From Pseudomonadota bacterium (lineage in GTDB: Bacteria > Pseudomonadota > Alphaproteobacteria > Rhizobiales > Xanthobacteraceae): DNA of 64,000 nucleotides. Below the pieces are notes generated by a model, which was given only the letters and a program-made list of their open reading frames with translations, was not told where the DNA came from and did not search any database. Below are positions 9,536-19,032 of this stretch, in pieces. Each line of letters begins with the position of its first letter. Within the stretch, counting starts at the first letter, position 1. Made by a program: the position numbers and the translations under genes. The stretch spans positions 1-64,000 of the forward strand of contig CAUJJN010000192.1 of assembly GCA_963204905.1 (NCBI GenBank), written 5' to 3'.

Positions 9536-11464
9536 ATGACCTTGAAGCTTCCCCGTATCGATCGCCTCTCCAGTTTGACGCATCGGAATTTGTTGATCGC
9601 CATCCACGACGTTCTGGCGACGGTGGCGGCTGTTCTGGGCAGCTTTCTGTTGCGGTTTGATCCGAATTCCCTGCAAGACCGTTTGCCGCTGCTGCTGATT
9701 ATCCTTCCGCTGTTTGCGGTTCTCAGCGTCATCGTGTGTTTCGCCTTCCATTTGACGACCACGAAATGGCGATTCATTTCGTTGCCGGACGTGATCAACA
9801 TCGTCCGTGCGGCGACTGTACTGGCCGTGGCATTGTTGGCGCTGGACTACGTTCTTGTTGCGCCTGATGCCTACGGTGGTTTTTTCTTCGGAAAAGTCAC
9901 CATCATTCTTTATTGGTTTCTACAGGTCTTTTTCTTCGTTGGTCTGCGGTTCGCCTATCGCTATTTCCGGTTCACGAGAAGCCGGAACAAGGCACGTGCC
10001 GGCGATGTTGCGCCGACCTTGCTGATCGGTCTGGCGGCTGACGCCGAGATTTTCTTGCGTAGTTTCGAGAGCGGCGCGACGAAGCAGTTGTGGCCGGTGG
10101 GCATCCTGTCGCCGTCGCCCGCCGACCGTGGGCAACTCATCCGGGGAACTCCGATTCTCGGTTCTCCCGATGATCTGAAGGACGTCGTGAGCGACTTCGC
10201 CAGACGGGATCGGCCAATCAAGCGGCTGGTGATGGCGCCATCGGCGTTCGAGCAGGGGGCCAATCCGGAGTCGGTCATCGTCCAGGCCCGCAATATCGGC
10301 CTGATCGTCAATCAGCTCCCCTCGCTTGAGACAGGGGAAGTGCCGCGCTTGAAACCGGTGGCTGTGGAGGATCTGCTGCTGCGCCCCACAGTGAAAATTG
10401 ATCATGCGCGACTGGACGCCTTCGTTCGTGGCAAAGCGGTCATGGTCACGGGCGGCGGCGGGTCGATTGGTTCCGAAATTTGCGATCGTGTGGTCAGTTT
10501 CGGCGCAGCGCGGCTGTTGATCGTCGAGAACTCGGAGCCAGCGCTCTATTCCATTATGGAAGCCCTGAAAGTGGAAGCCGCCACAGGTGCCATCGAAGGC
10601 CGCATCGCGGACATTCGCGACTTCGATCGCATCCAGCAACTCATGAGCGAATTCCGACCTGATATCGTGTTCCACGCCGCGGCGCTCAAGCATGTTCCGA
10701 TCCTGGAGCGAGACTGGAGCGAAGGTGTGAAAACCAACGTGTTCGGCTCCATCAATGTCGCCGATGCTGCCATCGCCGTTGGCGTGGAAGCGATGGTGAT
10801 GATTTCCACAGACAAGGCGATCGAACCGGTATCGATGCTGGGTCTCACCAAGCGGTTCGCCGAAATGTATTGCCAGGCGCGCGACCGCGAACTCATGGAT
10901 CAGGCGACCAGCCGCTCTCCGACGCGCCTGATCTCTGTGCGGTTCGGCAATGTCCTGGCCTCGAAGGGATCTGTCGTTCCCAAATTCAAGGCTCAGATCG
11001 AAGCGGGCGGACCGTTGACGGTGACGCATCCTGATATGCTGCGCTACTTCATGACGATCCGTGAGGCTTGCAACCTGGTTGTCACGGCTGCTGCGCACGC
11101 GGTGACGGCGGATAGTTCGGGGGTGTCGGTTTACGTCCTCAATATGGGGCAGCCGATCAAAATCGTCGACCTCGCGAGGCGGATGGTCGAGTTGTCAGGG
11201 CTGCAGCTCGGCTACGACATCGATATCGTTTTCACCGGCGTTCGACCTGGCGAACGTATGAACGAGATTCTGTTCGGGAGCGACGAATCAACGAAGGATA
11301 TCGGAGTTGCCGGTGTTCTGGCGGCGGAGCCGAACCAGATGCCTATCGACACACTGAGGTCGCGGATCGCGGAGCTAAAGCGAGCGATCGAGAATAACGA
11401 CCGTGCCGCCATCAAGGCGGCGCTAGCTGATGCTGTGCCGCCGCTTGGTCGAAATCTCGCGTGA
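9536..11464 (+). CDS. Membrane-bound nucleoside-diphosphate-sugar epimerase/dehydratase (CapD/WbpM/PglF family)
   Basis: N-terminal TM domain, second Rossmann MVTGGGGSIGSEICDRV, HAAALKHVPILE, ISTDKAIEPVSMLGLTKR, FGNVLASKGSV. Confidence 0.9.
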   Translation: MTLKLPRIDRLSSLTHRNLLIAIHDVLATVAAVLGSFLLRFDPNSLQDRLPLLLIILPLFAVLSVIVCFAFHLTTTKWRFISLPDVINIVRAATVLAVALLALDYVLVAPDAYGGFFFGKVTIILYWFLQVFFFVGLRFAYRYFRFTRSRNKARAGDVAPTLLIGLAADAEIFLRSFESGATKQLWPVGILSPSPADRGQLIRGTPILGSPDDLKDVVSDFARRDRPIKRLVMAPSAFEQGANPESVIVQARNIGLIVNQLPSLETGEVPRLKPVAVEDLLLRPTVKIDHARLDAFVRGKAVMVTGGGGSIGSEICDRVVSFGAARLLIVENSEPALYSIMEALKVEAATGAIEGRIADIRDFDRIQQLMSEFRPDIVFHAAALKHVPILERDWSEGVKTNVFGSINVADAAIAVGVEAMVMISTDKAIEPVSMLGLTKRFAEMYCQARDRELMDQATSRSPTRLISVRFGNVLASKGSVVPKFKAQIEAGGPLTVTHPDMLRYFMTIREACNLVVTAAAHAVTADSSGVSVYVLNMGQPIKIVDLARRMVELSGLQLGYDIDIVFTGVRPGERMNEILFGSDESTKDIGVAGVLAAEPNQMPIDTLRSRIAELKRAIENNDRAAIKAALADAVPPLGRNLA

Positions 11465-12490
11465 CCGACTAAAGTAAACAAGGACAGCCGCGACCGCAAT
11501 CACACCACAACCCAGCAGCGTGAATTGTGCTGACGGTGCGGTCCACAAAAGCGTTGCTGCCGCGAGGGCAGCCAGGACCACGTTGAGAACGAAGACGGTT
11601 GCGATGACCTGCATCACCGTCAATCCGTTGTCGGTTGCGCGCTGATAGAAATGAGTTCGGTGGGCGACCCAGATCCGTTCGCGATTGAATGCCCGCCTCA
11701 AGATTGTCACCGTTGCGTCCGCCAGATAGTAAAGCGGCAACAGAACGGCTGTCGCGACATGGCCCTGGGCGGCCAGTTCCAGGAGGCCCCATCCCAGCAG
11801 CAGCCCAATCGGCAGGCTTCCGACGTCGCCAAGAAAGAGCTTTGCCACCGGCTTGTTGAACGGCGCAAATCCGATCATTGCGCCGCCCAAGGCGCTCATG
11901 GCCATTGCTGTTGCGGACGGCAGATGGCCCGTCATGCCGAACATCGCCAATGCTCCGGTGATCGGGACCGTCTCGGCGACGGTCATCCAGTCGAGCCCGT
12001 CCATGAAGTTGACGAGATTGACGAACCAGATTCCTGCAATCAGAATCAGCCCTCTCTCAAGCCAGAACGGACATTGCGGGACAATCTGGACGGTCGCCGG
12101 AAGGGATACGATGATGATCCCGACCGCCAGCGCCTGGGAGATGAGGCGAGGTAGAACAGGAATCGGCCGGTAGTCATCGAACGCGCCGATCACCGCGATG
12201 AAAAGTGTCGCGGTGAAGACCGATATGACAGGCAGCCCGATTTCAAGCCCCGCCGTTGTCATTGCGAGAGCCGCGATGATCAGCGCAGCAACGACCACGG
12301 CGGCGCCGCCACCCTGCGGGGTCGGAATCGTATGAGATGATCGACTGTTCGGTTTCGCCAGCGCGTAGCGGCGTAGCATGGGTCGAATTGCGGCAGTCAG
12401 GCAAAACGACAAGATCGCTGAACAGGCCAACGCCAGAAATATGATTGAGGGAGGCGCCACGAGTGTCTCTGACATGCCGATTGCGTACAT
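11423..12490 (-). CDS. Undecaprenyl-phosphate sugar-1-phosphate transferase (WecA/WbpL/MraY superfamily)
   Basis: Multi-TM; NSRSSHTIPTPQGGG, FDDYRPIPVLPRL, NFMDGLDWMTVAE, FLGDVGSLPIGLLLG, HRTHFYQRA motifs; likely start ATG 12490 or 12475. Confidence 0.9.
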   Translation of the reverse strand: MYAIGMSETLVAPPSIIFLALACSAILSFCLTAAIRPMLRRYALAKPNSRSSHTIPTPQGGGAAVVVAALIIAALAMTTAGLEIGLPVISVFTATLFIAVIGAFDDYRPIPVLPRLISQALAVGIIIVSLPATVQIVPQCPFWLERGLILIAGIWFVNLVNFMDGLDWMTVAETVPITGALAMFGMTGHLPSATAMAMSALGGAMIGFAPFNKPVAKLFLGDVGSLPIGLLLGWGLLELAAQGHVATAVLLPLYYLADATVTILRRAFNRERIWVAHRTHFYQRATDNGLTVMQVIATVFVLNVVLAALAAATLLWTAPSAQFTLLGCGVIAVAAVLVYFSRSREISTKRRHSIS

Positions 12491-12528
12491 CGAAGATCGA
12501 ACCGATTGCGTACATGGAAGATCGAACT
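12479..12528. repeat. 25-bp tandem duplication overlapping the wecA-like start region
   Basis: GATTGCGTACATCGAAGATCGAACC / GATTGCGTACATGGAAGATCGAACT, 23/25 identity, head-to-tail. Confidence 0.95.
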
Positions 12529-12796
12529 TCGGGAAGCTGCTGTTCAGGTTCGAATTGGAGAGGATGGCATTGTTCTCTCGCGCTGCATCTGAATACCCAT
12601 CGTGTGAATATTCATCGTGCCCCTTGCTTCGAGTGCTTCCGGCGGATTTTTGATCCGATATGGCGGCGGCAATTCGTTAATAATGACAATGGGATCGTAC
12701 GAGAAAGCACATTGACGCCGCATTTCGGGCGTCGTATCAACTTATTTTAGGCTATTATATATCAATCCCTTTTTGGTGTGATGGTACCAATTCAAT

Positions 12797-14419
12797 TTGT
12801 CCAAGCTCCTGGTGAACGCTGCCCGCATCCTCCGCAGGATACAAGGCCGTTGGCCGGTTCTGGCCCCCGCCTTGGATGTAGTTCGTAAAGGCGGGCGACC
12901 TCTGCTTCGAGCCTTGTGGCGGATCAGCAGTGTCCGCCATTCTGTCGTTGGACGCTTGACGAAGGCGTCTGCCGAAGTCCTGCGGGTTACAGCGCTCGGA
13001 AGTTCCAACCCCAACGCAAAAGGTCGCGAGGTTTGGATTTTCGAGGCGCGAACGCGGGATGGCAAAGCTATCGATCTGTCTCGATATGCCGATCCTGCCA
13101 AAATCAGACGCGATGTGGTTCTGGGCTCGCAGAGCGCAGCGGTCGCCATTCAGTTGTTCGAGGGTGAATGGGTCGATCTGCCTGTGGGGCAGGGCGGAGC
13201 GATATATCTTCTGGCGCACGCTGGGTCCGGGACGGCTCGCATTTCGACTGCCGTCCGTAGTCTGGCATTTGATCTGTTTGCGAACAGCTCCAGCATCGTA
13301 CGATTCGATGCGACCTTGATTCCGAACGTCGGAGGCGTCGTTAGCCATTTCGCTGCGGATCGGGAGGTGGGCGGGTTTAGTTCGATAGAGCTCTGGCAAA
13401 AGATGGCGGTGATTATCCGCCATCGCGAGTTTCTGGCTGACACGCCGCTAAAGGATACCTTGGCGCTGTACACTCCTCGTTGGAAAGGGGTGACTGCCGC
13501 TACGAATAATTTGTTCCCCTGCACTCTTCCCATTCCCTTCACGCCGGACATGCATCCCGATCAACTCACTGACCCCATGATTGGTGAGATCGCCGATGCC
13601 ATCGCGGCGTCGCCATTTGGCACGATCGTGATCTCCGGAGGTGATCCTGTTTTTTTCCGGATATTCGAGGAGTGCCGTCGTCGCAAGCCTGCGTTGAGGA
13701 TAATGCTGCTCTGGCATAGCAGTTACATGCAGATGGGCGAGCAGCACGATTGGCGACTCATGATGCCCTGGATCGCCGCTGCCGAGGCAGGGCATCTCGC
13801 ACGTTTCGGTGTTGTGAAACCCGGGCTGGATAAATTTCTTCGTGCACGAGGAATTGACTCGGCCTTCATCCAAAACGTTGTCCCTTTCAATCGCGAGCCT
13901 GCAAGAACGATCGTCCACGACGCGGTCGGCCTCTGGCACTCTGGTTCGACGGGCTATCGCAAGCCGCTGCTCCCTTCGCTACTTGCGTTGGCCGATATCG
14001 CAGGAATGCATCTGCGTTGCGCGGGCATCGGAGAGTTGGGCCGGAATGTGATCGATGAACTGCGTATTCCGGTTGCAAGCTTCTCCGCGAAACCGATCGC
14101 CCATGGTTCTGTGATGTCGGAGATGCGGCTGACTGATCTGACTCTCTACGTGACATTATCGGAATGTATGCCGATGGTTCCGCTGGAGAGTATAGCACAG
14201 GGGACGCCTTGCTTGATCGGTCCTTCCACCGAACTCTTCACCGAAGATCCGCTTTTGTTCGAGAAACTCATCGTCAAGGACCCCAGCAACCCGGTAGCAA
14301 TTCGTCGAGCGATTCTGGAAGCGCGCGATGACCTTGATCGGCTGCGCTTGCGGAGCGCAGATTACCTCGAGTCGTTGAATGCAAGAGGACGGGAGACACT
14401 CCTTGCGTTTCTCCAGTAG
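12797..14419 (+). CDS. Glycosyltransferase-like protein (GT-B C-terminal half), 540 aa
   Basis: TTG start as given in the ORF track; C-terminal LTLYVTLSECMPMVPLESIAQGTPCLIGPS resembling GT-B donor site; similar layout to 19033-20241. Confidence 0.65.
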   Translation: MSKLLVNAARILRRIQGRWPVLAPALDVVRKGGRPLLRALWRISSVRHSVVGRLTKASAEVLRVTALGSSNPNAKGREVWIFEARTRDGKAIDLSRYADPAKIRRDVVLGSQSAAVAIQLFEGEWVDLPVGQGGAIYLLAHAGSGTARISTAVRSLAFDLFANSSSIVRFDATLIPNVGGVVSHFAADREVGGFSSIELWQKMAVIIRHREFLADTPLKDTLALYTPRWKGVTAATNNLFPCTLPIPFTPDMHPDQLTDPMIGEIADAIAASPFGTIVISGGDPVFFRIFEECRRRKPALRIMLLWHSSYMQMGEQHDWRLMMPWIAAAEAGHLARFGVVKPGLDKFLRARGIDSAFIQNVVPFNREPARTIVHDAVGLWHSGSTGYRKPLLPSLLALADIAGMHLRCAGIGELGRNVIDELRIPVASFSAKPIAHGSVMSEMRLTDLTLYVTLSECMPMVPLESIAQGTPCLIGPSTELFTEDPLLFEKLIVKDPSNPVAIRRAILEARDDLDRLRLRSADYLESLNARGRETLLAFLQ

Positions 14420-14582
14420 AAGTTCGGTCTTTTAGCAGAGTGAGTGTATTCTCAATTTCGAGTATGCAATCTAGTTGGGTCGACACCTAGTATTCGTGAT
14501 CTGCCCAGGGCTTCATCATCCAATTCGCAATCGGAACGGCGGCATGACTCCTGTGTCGCTTTTCCCGCAGAGACCGTGAAAT

Positions 14583-17500
14583 ATGGCTCACTTTGCATTT
14601 GTCTCATACGAAGTGGCCCCGACCGTTGCAGGAGGAGTCGGGGTTTTCATTGCGGCTGCGGCTGCGCTCCTCCCAAAAGACGGTCATCGTGTCAGCCTTC
14701 TGCTCGATATCGGTGAGGAGGCAATGGCGCGCTGGGTGGAGAAGGACTCGAAAGATATCGACCCTAGCGGACTCGTGGAAAGCATCCGTTTGGCGGATCT
14801 TTGCGAAGGCATGCCGGTGGATCGCGGCGATTTCCCATCCGATGCGCATTGGCAGAGCTATCGTTTCTCTTATGCCGTTGCGAAATTGCATTCTCGCTCG
14901 CCAATCGACTTTGTCGAGTTCGTCGATTATTGCGGCGCCGCTTATTACACTCTTGTCAGACGATCCGCAGAGCCGGAACATTTTCCACCTCGTATCGCAA
15001 TACGCCTTCATGCGACGATCGAGGTTATTGATCGGCGAGTGGCAGCGGAGTTTCAGTCATTTCGTACGACCGACTATGCCTTGGAGCGAGCGTCGCTCGC
15101 GATGGCGGATGTCGTGTTGTCGCCCGGACGTCGATTCTGGGAGGAGGAGTGTGCATCTCTCTATCCCAATGTCGATCGTAGCCGGGTGCAGGAATCGCGT
15201 CCTTTCCGACGAGATGTTCCGCGGATTCAAAACGCTGGCCGCGGTAAAAATGTCGTATACGTCGGGCGGGTTTCCACCCTCAAGGCAATGGACCGTGCAG
15301 CTCACGCGGGTGTTGCGACATTGAGCGATCCCGCCACCGCGATGAACGTCGATCGTTTCGTTCTCGTTGGTCCCGGAGAAGGGGTATCGTCATCCCAGCG
15401 TGCGACGGATATTCTCGCCATCGCGAGCGAAAACGCGGATCGAATCGTATTTCCGGGCCGCCTTTCGTACGAGCAGATCGCAGCGGAATTTGGCAAGGCC
15501 GCGCTTGCAATCTTTCCACACCGGATGGAATCGTTTTGTTATGCCGCTCACGAAGCGCATTTGGCCGGCGTTCCATTGATCCTTAATGATCTTCCTGCCT
15601 TTCGCGATCATTTCGTGGATGGTGAAACTGCGCTTTTCTTCAATGGGACTGTTGGCGACCTCGTCGACAAGATACGGCTTTGTCTGAACGACGCCGGTCT
15701 GCGCCTCAGACTATCGGAGAGCGTCGAACGGTATCGCACGCGCTACCAGCAACACGCATATGCCGACCATATTAGAGTTGCGCCCTTTGATGCAGGCTCG
15801 GTGCGAGAGGCCCCCATTGGGATCGTGGTTCTTGCAGCCGATCACGGACTAGAGGCGGCGTATCGCGCCGCCGAGACTTTTCGTGATACTATCGCCGGTG
15901 CTGTTGTCTATGTTCTCTGCCCATCTCAGTCCTCCAAGAAGACGATCTTCTTGTTTGGCAGATACTGGCAGGTATTTGACGCTGAGAAACGATCGATTGC
16001 GCCCTCGCAAGCGAGGCTGCCACGTGTGGCGTCTTTCGTTACGCCCGAAGCGCAAGGAGCGTCCGCATTTTTCGCCACAGCCGCACGAATGCTGGCCGCT
16101 GAATCCCGGATCGGAGCGGTGGTCCCTGCGACTCAGACTGAGACCGGACGTTGCCGAGTATCCGTCGCGCCCACCGAGATCGAGCGAGCCTTGGCCGCGC
16201 AATTACTCCTGATGGCGGCTTTCAGGCTTGAAGAAGGCACCACGATTGCCGATCTGGCGAATGATGGAACCGAGACTACGGAGATGTCGCTGTTGGTGAC
16301 CCTCCGAGCCGAGGGAAAAGTGATTGTTGATCTTCCGGATATCAGCGTGCCGGCCGCCTCTGTTGTTTCCAAGGGCGCCGGCAATGTCACGGGCGCGTGG
16401 CTTCGTCGGTTTGCGTGGTCGACCGATCGTGTGCTGTTGGCAGACATTCATGCTGAATGGGGTGCGGTGAGTACTCGGATTCGGCAGGTGGATATCACTC
16501 AAATCTCGACTGATGGCGAACTGCTAAGATCGAATGCGTCGTCGCTGACGATACACGTGCCCCAATCGAATTCGCCGGTTCAGTCAAGCCGTGTTACGAT
16601 TCTGTCAGTGCGCCGCGCTCCGAACGGCCCGCGTTTGTCGCTTGATGAGTTGCCGCGGACTGGATCTTGGGAGACGAAGATCGAGAATGATCGGTCTGGG
16701 GAGATGCTGGTTGGCGAAGCCGGCTCATTGACGGTAGCTGGCGCAATCGATCCTGAAGTCACGTTCCTGCTTGGACCGGATCAGGGAGAAGTTATCCTCT
16801 CACACATGGGGCAGGCGGTCCGCCTTAATCTCGAGAATAAAACATACTGGCAAATGACCTTGCCTGTTTCCAAGGCTTTCGCCTTCAACGAAGGAATGGA
16901 GGCGAAGCGGCATGCGATTCCGGCAACATTGTTCCTAAACCGGGACGTCGTGGATCAGATGATCTCTCTGGCGGGTGGAAATTCCGGCGAGCTAATTCTG
17001 TCGGAGTTTGCGGAGGATCGGCACCTGCTGAATGCTGCTGGATATAGCGCGCGTTCATGGAGTGTGCCGGGCGAGCTTGCCGGTAGGTACGATATTGTTG
17101 CCCGTGCTGCCGTGTTGGCGGCTCTCGATGATCGTGTTCGTCGTATCGTGGTTTTCGGGGGGAGTGAATTTCTGCCCCTCGTCGAACGACTTCTTGTGCG
17201 CACGCGTATCCACGTTTGCTATATCCCGCGCCCGGCGCTGTCGTGGCACTCTGGTGGTTGGGAATGGATCAAGTCGACAGCGGCGCTCGCCAAGCAATTT
17301 GCAGGAAGATTGGAGCTGCGCGCGCTCCCGGGATCCATCGCCGAAACCTTCCGACTGCTTGGCGTTTCCGTCAAATGCATGTCTCTCGGGATACAGGCTC
17401 CGGCGTTCAGGGAAGCTAGCGGGCCCGTTAACCTGGTTTTGCCCGCACGTTCTCCAACCATCCACAGCGGAGGGCATATCGCGGCGGCAGTGACGGAATT

Positions 17501-17933
17501 CTATCGCGAAGCCCCAGATTTGCTTGGGAGCATCTACTTGCCAGCGAACGGAGAACAGTCGGCCTTGATAATCGATCGTTTGGGGCGCGGTTGCCGGTCA
17601 CGAGTCTACGACGACGCACAGAACCTCATCGCAAGCCTGGAGGGGACCAAAGTCATCTATTGTGCACCCTTCGCCGATGATTCCGTCGACCCGATGAGCC
17701 TGTATACATTTGAAATTGGCGGTCTTTCGATCGTCGCGCCTGGTCCGATCGCGTTCAAGGACTCGGAGGTTCGGCGCATTCTTGAGGTTCCGTTCTGGGA
17801 AGACGCCAATCATATCTGCGCTCATTTGCTGGAGGCGGCCAAGAGTTACTCGAAACTGACGAAAATCCTGGCCGAAGCCGGCAACGAGAATGCTGGACAA
17901 CGATCAGAACCGCTTCAAAGTGAGCCCCTCTAA
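14583..17933 (+). CDS. Very large (1116 aa) protein with N-terminal GT4-type glycosyltransferase domain and extra middle/C-terminal regions
   Basis: FVSYEVAPTVAGGVGVFIAAAAALLPKDGHRV, NVVYVGRVSTLKAMDRA, FPHRMESFCYAAHEAHLAGVPLILNDLPAFRDHF. Confidence 0.75.
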   Translation: MAHFAFVSYEVAPTVAGGVGVFIAAAAALLPKDGHRVSLLLDIGEEAMARWVEKDSKDIDPSGLVESIRLADLCEGMPVDRGDFPSDAHWQSYRFSYAVAKLHSRSPIDFVEFVDYCGAAYYTLVRRSAEPEHFPPRIAIRLHATIEVIDRRVAAEFQSFRTTDYALERASLAMADVVLSPGRRFWEEECASLYPNVDRSRVQESRPFRRDVPRIQNAGRGKNVVYVGRVSTLKAMDRAAHAGVATLSDPATAMNVDRFVLVGPGEGVSSSQRATDILAIASENADRIVFPGRLSYEQIAAEFGKAALAIFPHRMESFCYAAHEAHLAGVPLILNDLPAFRDHFVDGETALFFNGTVGDLVDKIRLCLNDAGLRLRLSESVERYRTRYQQHAYADHIRVAPFDAGSVREAPIGIVVLAADHGLEAAYRAAETFRDTIAGAVVYVLCPSQSSKKTIFLFGRYWQVFDAEKRSIAPSQARLPRVASFVTPEAQGASAFFATAARMLAAESRIGAVVPATQTETGRCRVSVAPTEIERALAAQLLLMAAFRLEEGTTIADLANDGTETTEMSLLVTLRAEGKVIVDLPDISVPAASVVSKGAGNVTGAWLRRFAWSTDRVLLADIHAEWGAVSTRIRQVDITQISTDGELLRSNASSLTIHVPQSNSPVQSSRVTILSVRRAPNGPRLSLDELPRTGSWETKIENDRSGEMLVGEAGSLTVAGAIDPEVTFLLGPDQGEVILSHMGQAVRLNLENKTYWQMTLPVSKAFAFNEGMEAKRHAIPATLFLNRDVVDQMISLAGGNSGELILSEFAEDRHLLNAAGYSARSWSVPGELAGRYDIVARAAVLAALDDRVRRIVVFGGSEFLPLVERLLVRTRIHVCYIPRPALSWHSGGWEWIKSTAALAKQFAGRLELRALPGSIAETFRLLGVSVKCMSLGIQAPAFREASGPVNLVLPARSPTIHSGGHIAAAVTEFYREAPDLLGSIYLPANGEQSALIIDRLGRGCRSRVYDDAQNLIASLEGTKVIYCAPFADDSVDPMSLYTFEIGGLSIVAPGPIAFKDSEVRRILEVPFWEDANHICAHLLEAAKSYSKLTKILAEAGNENAGQRSEPLQSEPL

Positions 17934-18015
17934 GCGACAATCGAGCGGAACGTCGTATCTGCGCGGTAAGGTCGGGCACAATGCCGTGGAGTTTGTTTCC
18001 AAACCAGCCGGATGA

Positions 18016-18924
18016 ATGAAATCAGCTTTGACCGCCGATACTGAAATCCCGTTAACCTTCATTATCCCGGCCTACGGACGGCAGTTGTTGCTCGATCGCG
18101 CGCTTCGAAGCCTCTGCTCGCAGGACGTGGTACCCCAATGTGTTGTTGTGGTTGATGACAATTCGGAGCCCGCGCTAAGGCTCCCGGTCTCCCTGAAACT
18201 CCCCCGCGTTGAACTGGTGCGTCAATCGAGTAACTGTGGTCCCGCAGCTGCGCGAAATGCCGGTCTCGCTCTGGCCCCGACCAAATGGGTTTCTTTCCTG
18301 GACTGCGATGATCTTTTGATTGCTAATACGCTGGGTTTACGTTGGCGACAGATGATCGATCGACAGCATCAGAGCTCTGATGAGAAAGTAATCACCGGTT
18401 GTTCGTGGATTGACGTAACGCCGGAAATGCAGCCCCTCCAAGTTCGGCATCCCAGACCAGGAAACAGCCCTGCCGATTTCGCCAGCGGATGCTGGTTCTC
18501 TCCCGGATCCTGCATCATCATGAACGCTCATGCGGCTCTTGAAGCCGTTGGCTTCCAGGACGAAAAGTTGCGCCGCCTTGAGGATATCGATTGGTTCTTG
18601 GCGCTTTCTCTGAAAGGTTTTCGGTTCGAGTCATCCGAAACTGTGGGAGCGCTCATCGAACGTAAGCGCGTACAGAATCCCAAGTCGATCCTCGATGCGG
18701 CTAAAGTCATCCAGGAGAAATGGAAGGATCTGCTTCCCGGCTCGCTGCGCCGGCGCCTCGACAGCTATCTTCAGCTTGAATCCGCGGCGGCTCACTATTT
18801 CGCGGGCGATCGCTTCGCAGCGATAGGTCACTACGCCCGGTCACTTATGCTTCAACCCAGGCTAAGTTTGCAGCTCTCGCCTGGTTGGGACATACGCTCG
18901 GCTGGTCAGTTCGCGCATCCATAA
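18016..18924 (+). CDS. Glycosyltransferase family 2
   Basis: PLTFIIPAYGRQLLLDRALRSLCSQ, VVVDDNSEP, GPAAARNAGLALAPTKWVSFLDCDD. Confidence 0.85.
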   Translation: MKSALTADTEIPLTFIIPAYGRQLLLDRALRSLCSQDVVPQCVVVVDDNSEPALRLPVSLKLPRVELVRQSSNCGPAAARNAGLALAPTKWVSFLDCDDLLIANTLGLRWRQMIDRQHQSSDEKVITGCSWIDVTPEMQPLQVRHPRPGNSPADFASGCWFSPGSCIIMNAHAALEAVGFQDEKLRRLEDIDWFLALSLKGFRFESSETVGALIERKRVQNPKSILDAAKVIQEKWKDLLPGSLRRRLDSYLQLESAAAHYFAGDRFAAIGHYARSLMLQPRLSLQLSPGWDIRSAGQFAHP

Positions 18925-19032
18925 GTTCATGGTCACGGTGTTGGCGCGACCTCCATACAGCGCTTCATCCTTCTGACTATTTTGTCAGAATGGCATTACG
19001 GCCGGCCGCATAGATGGTGAATAGAGCCAGTC

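Noticed and set aside
9920-11098. 392-aa antisense ORF over the CapD-like gene
   Set aside because: Shadow ORF; sense strand has clear conserved motifs
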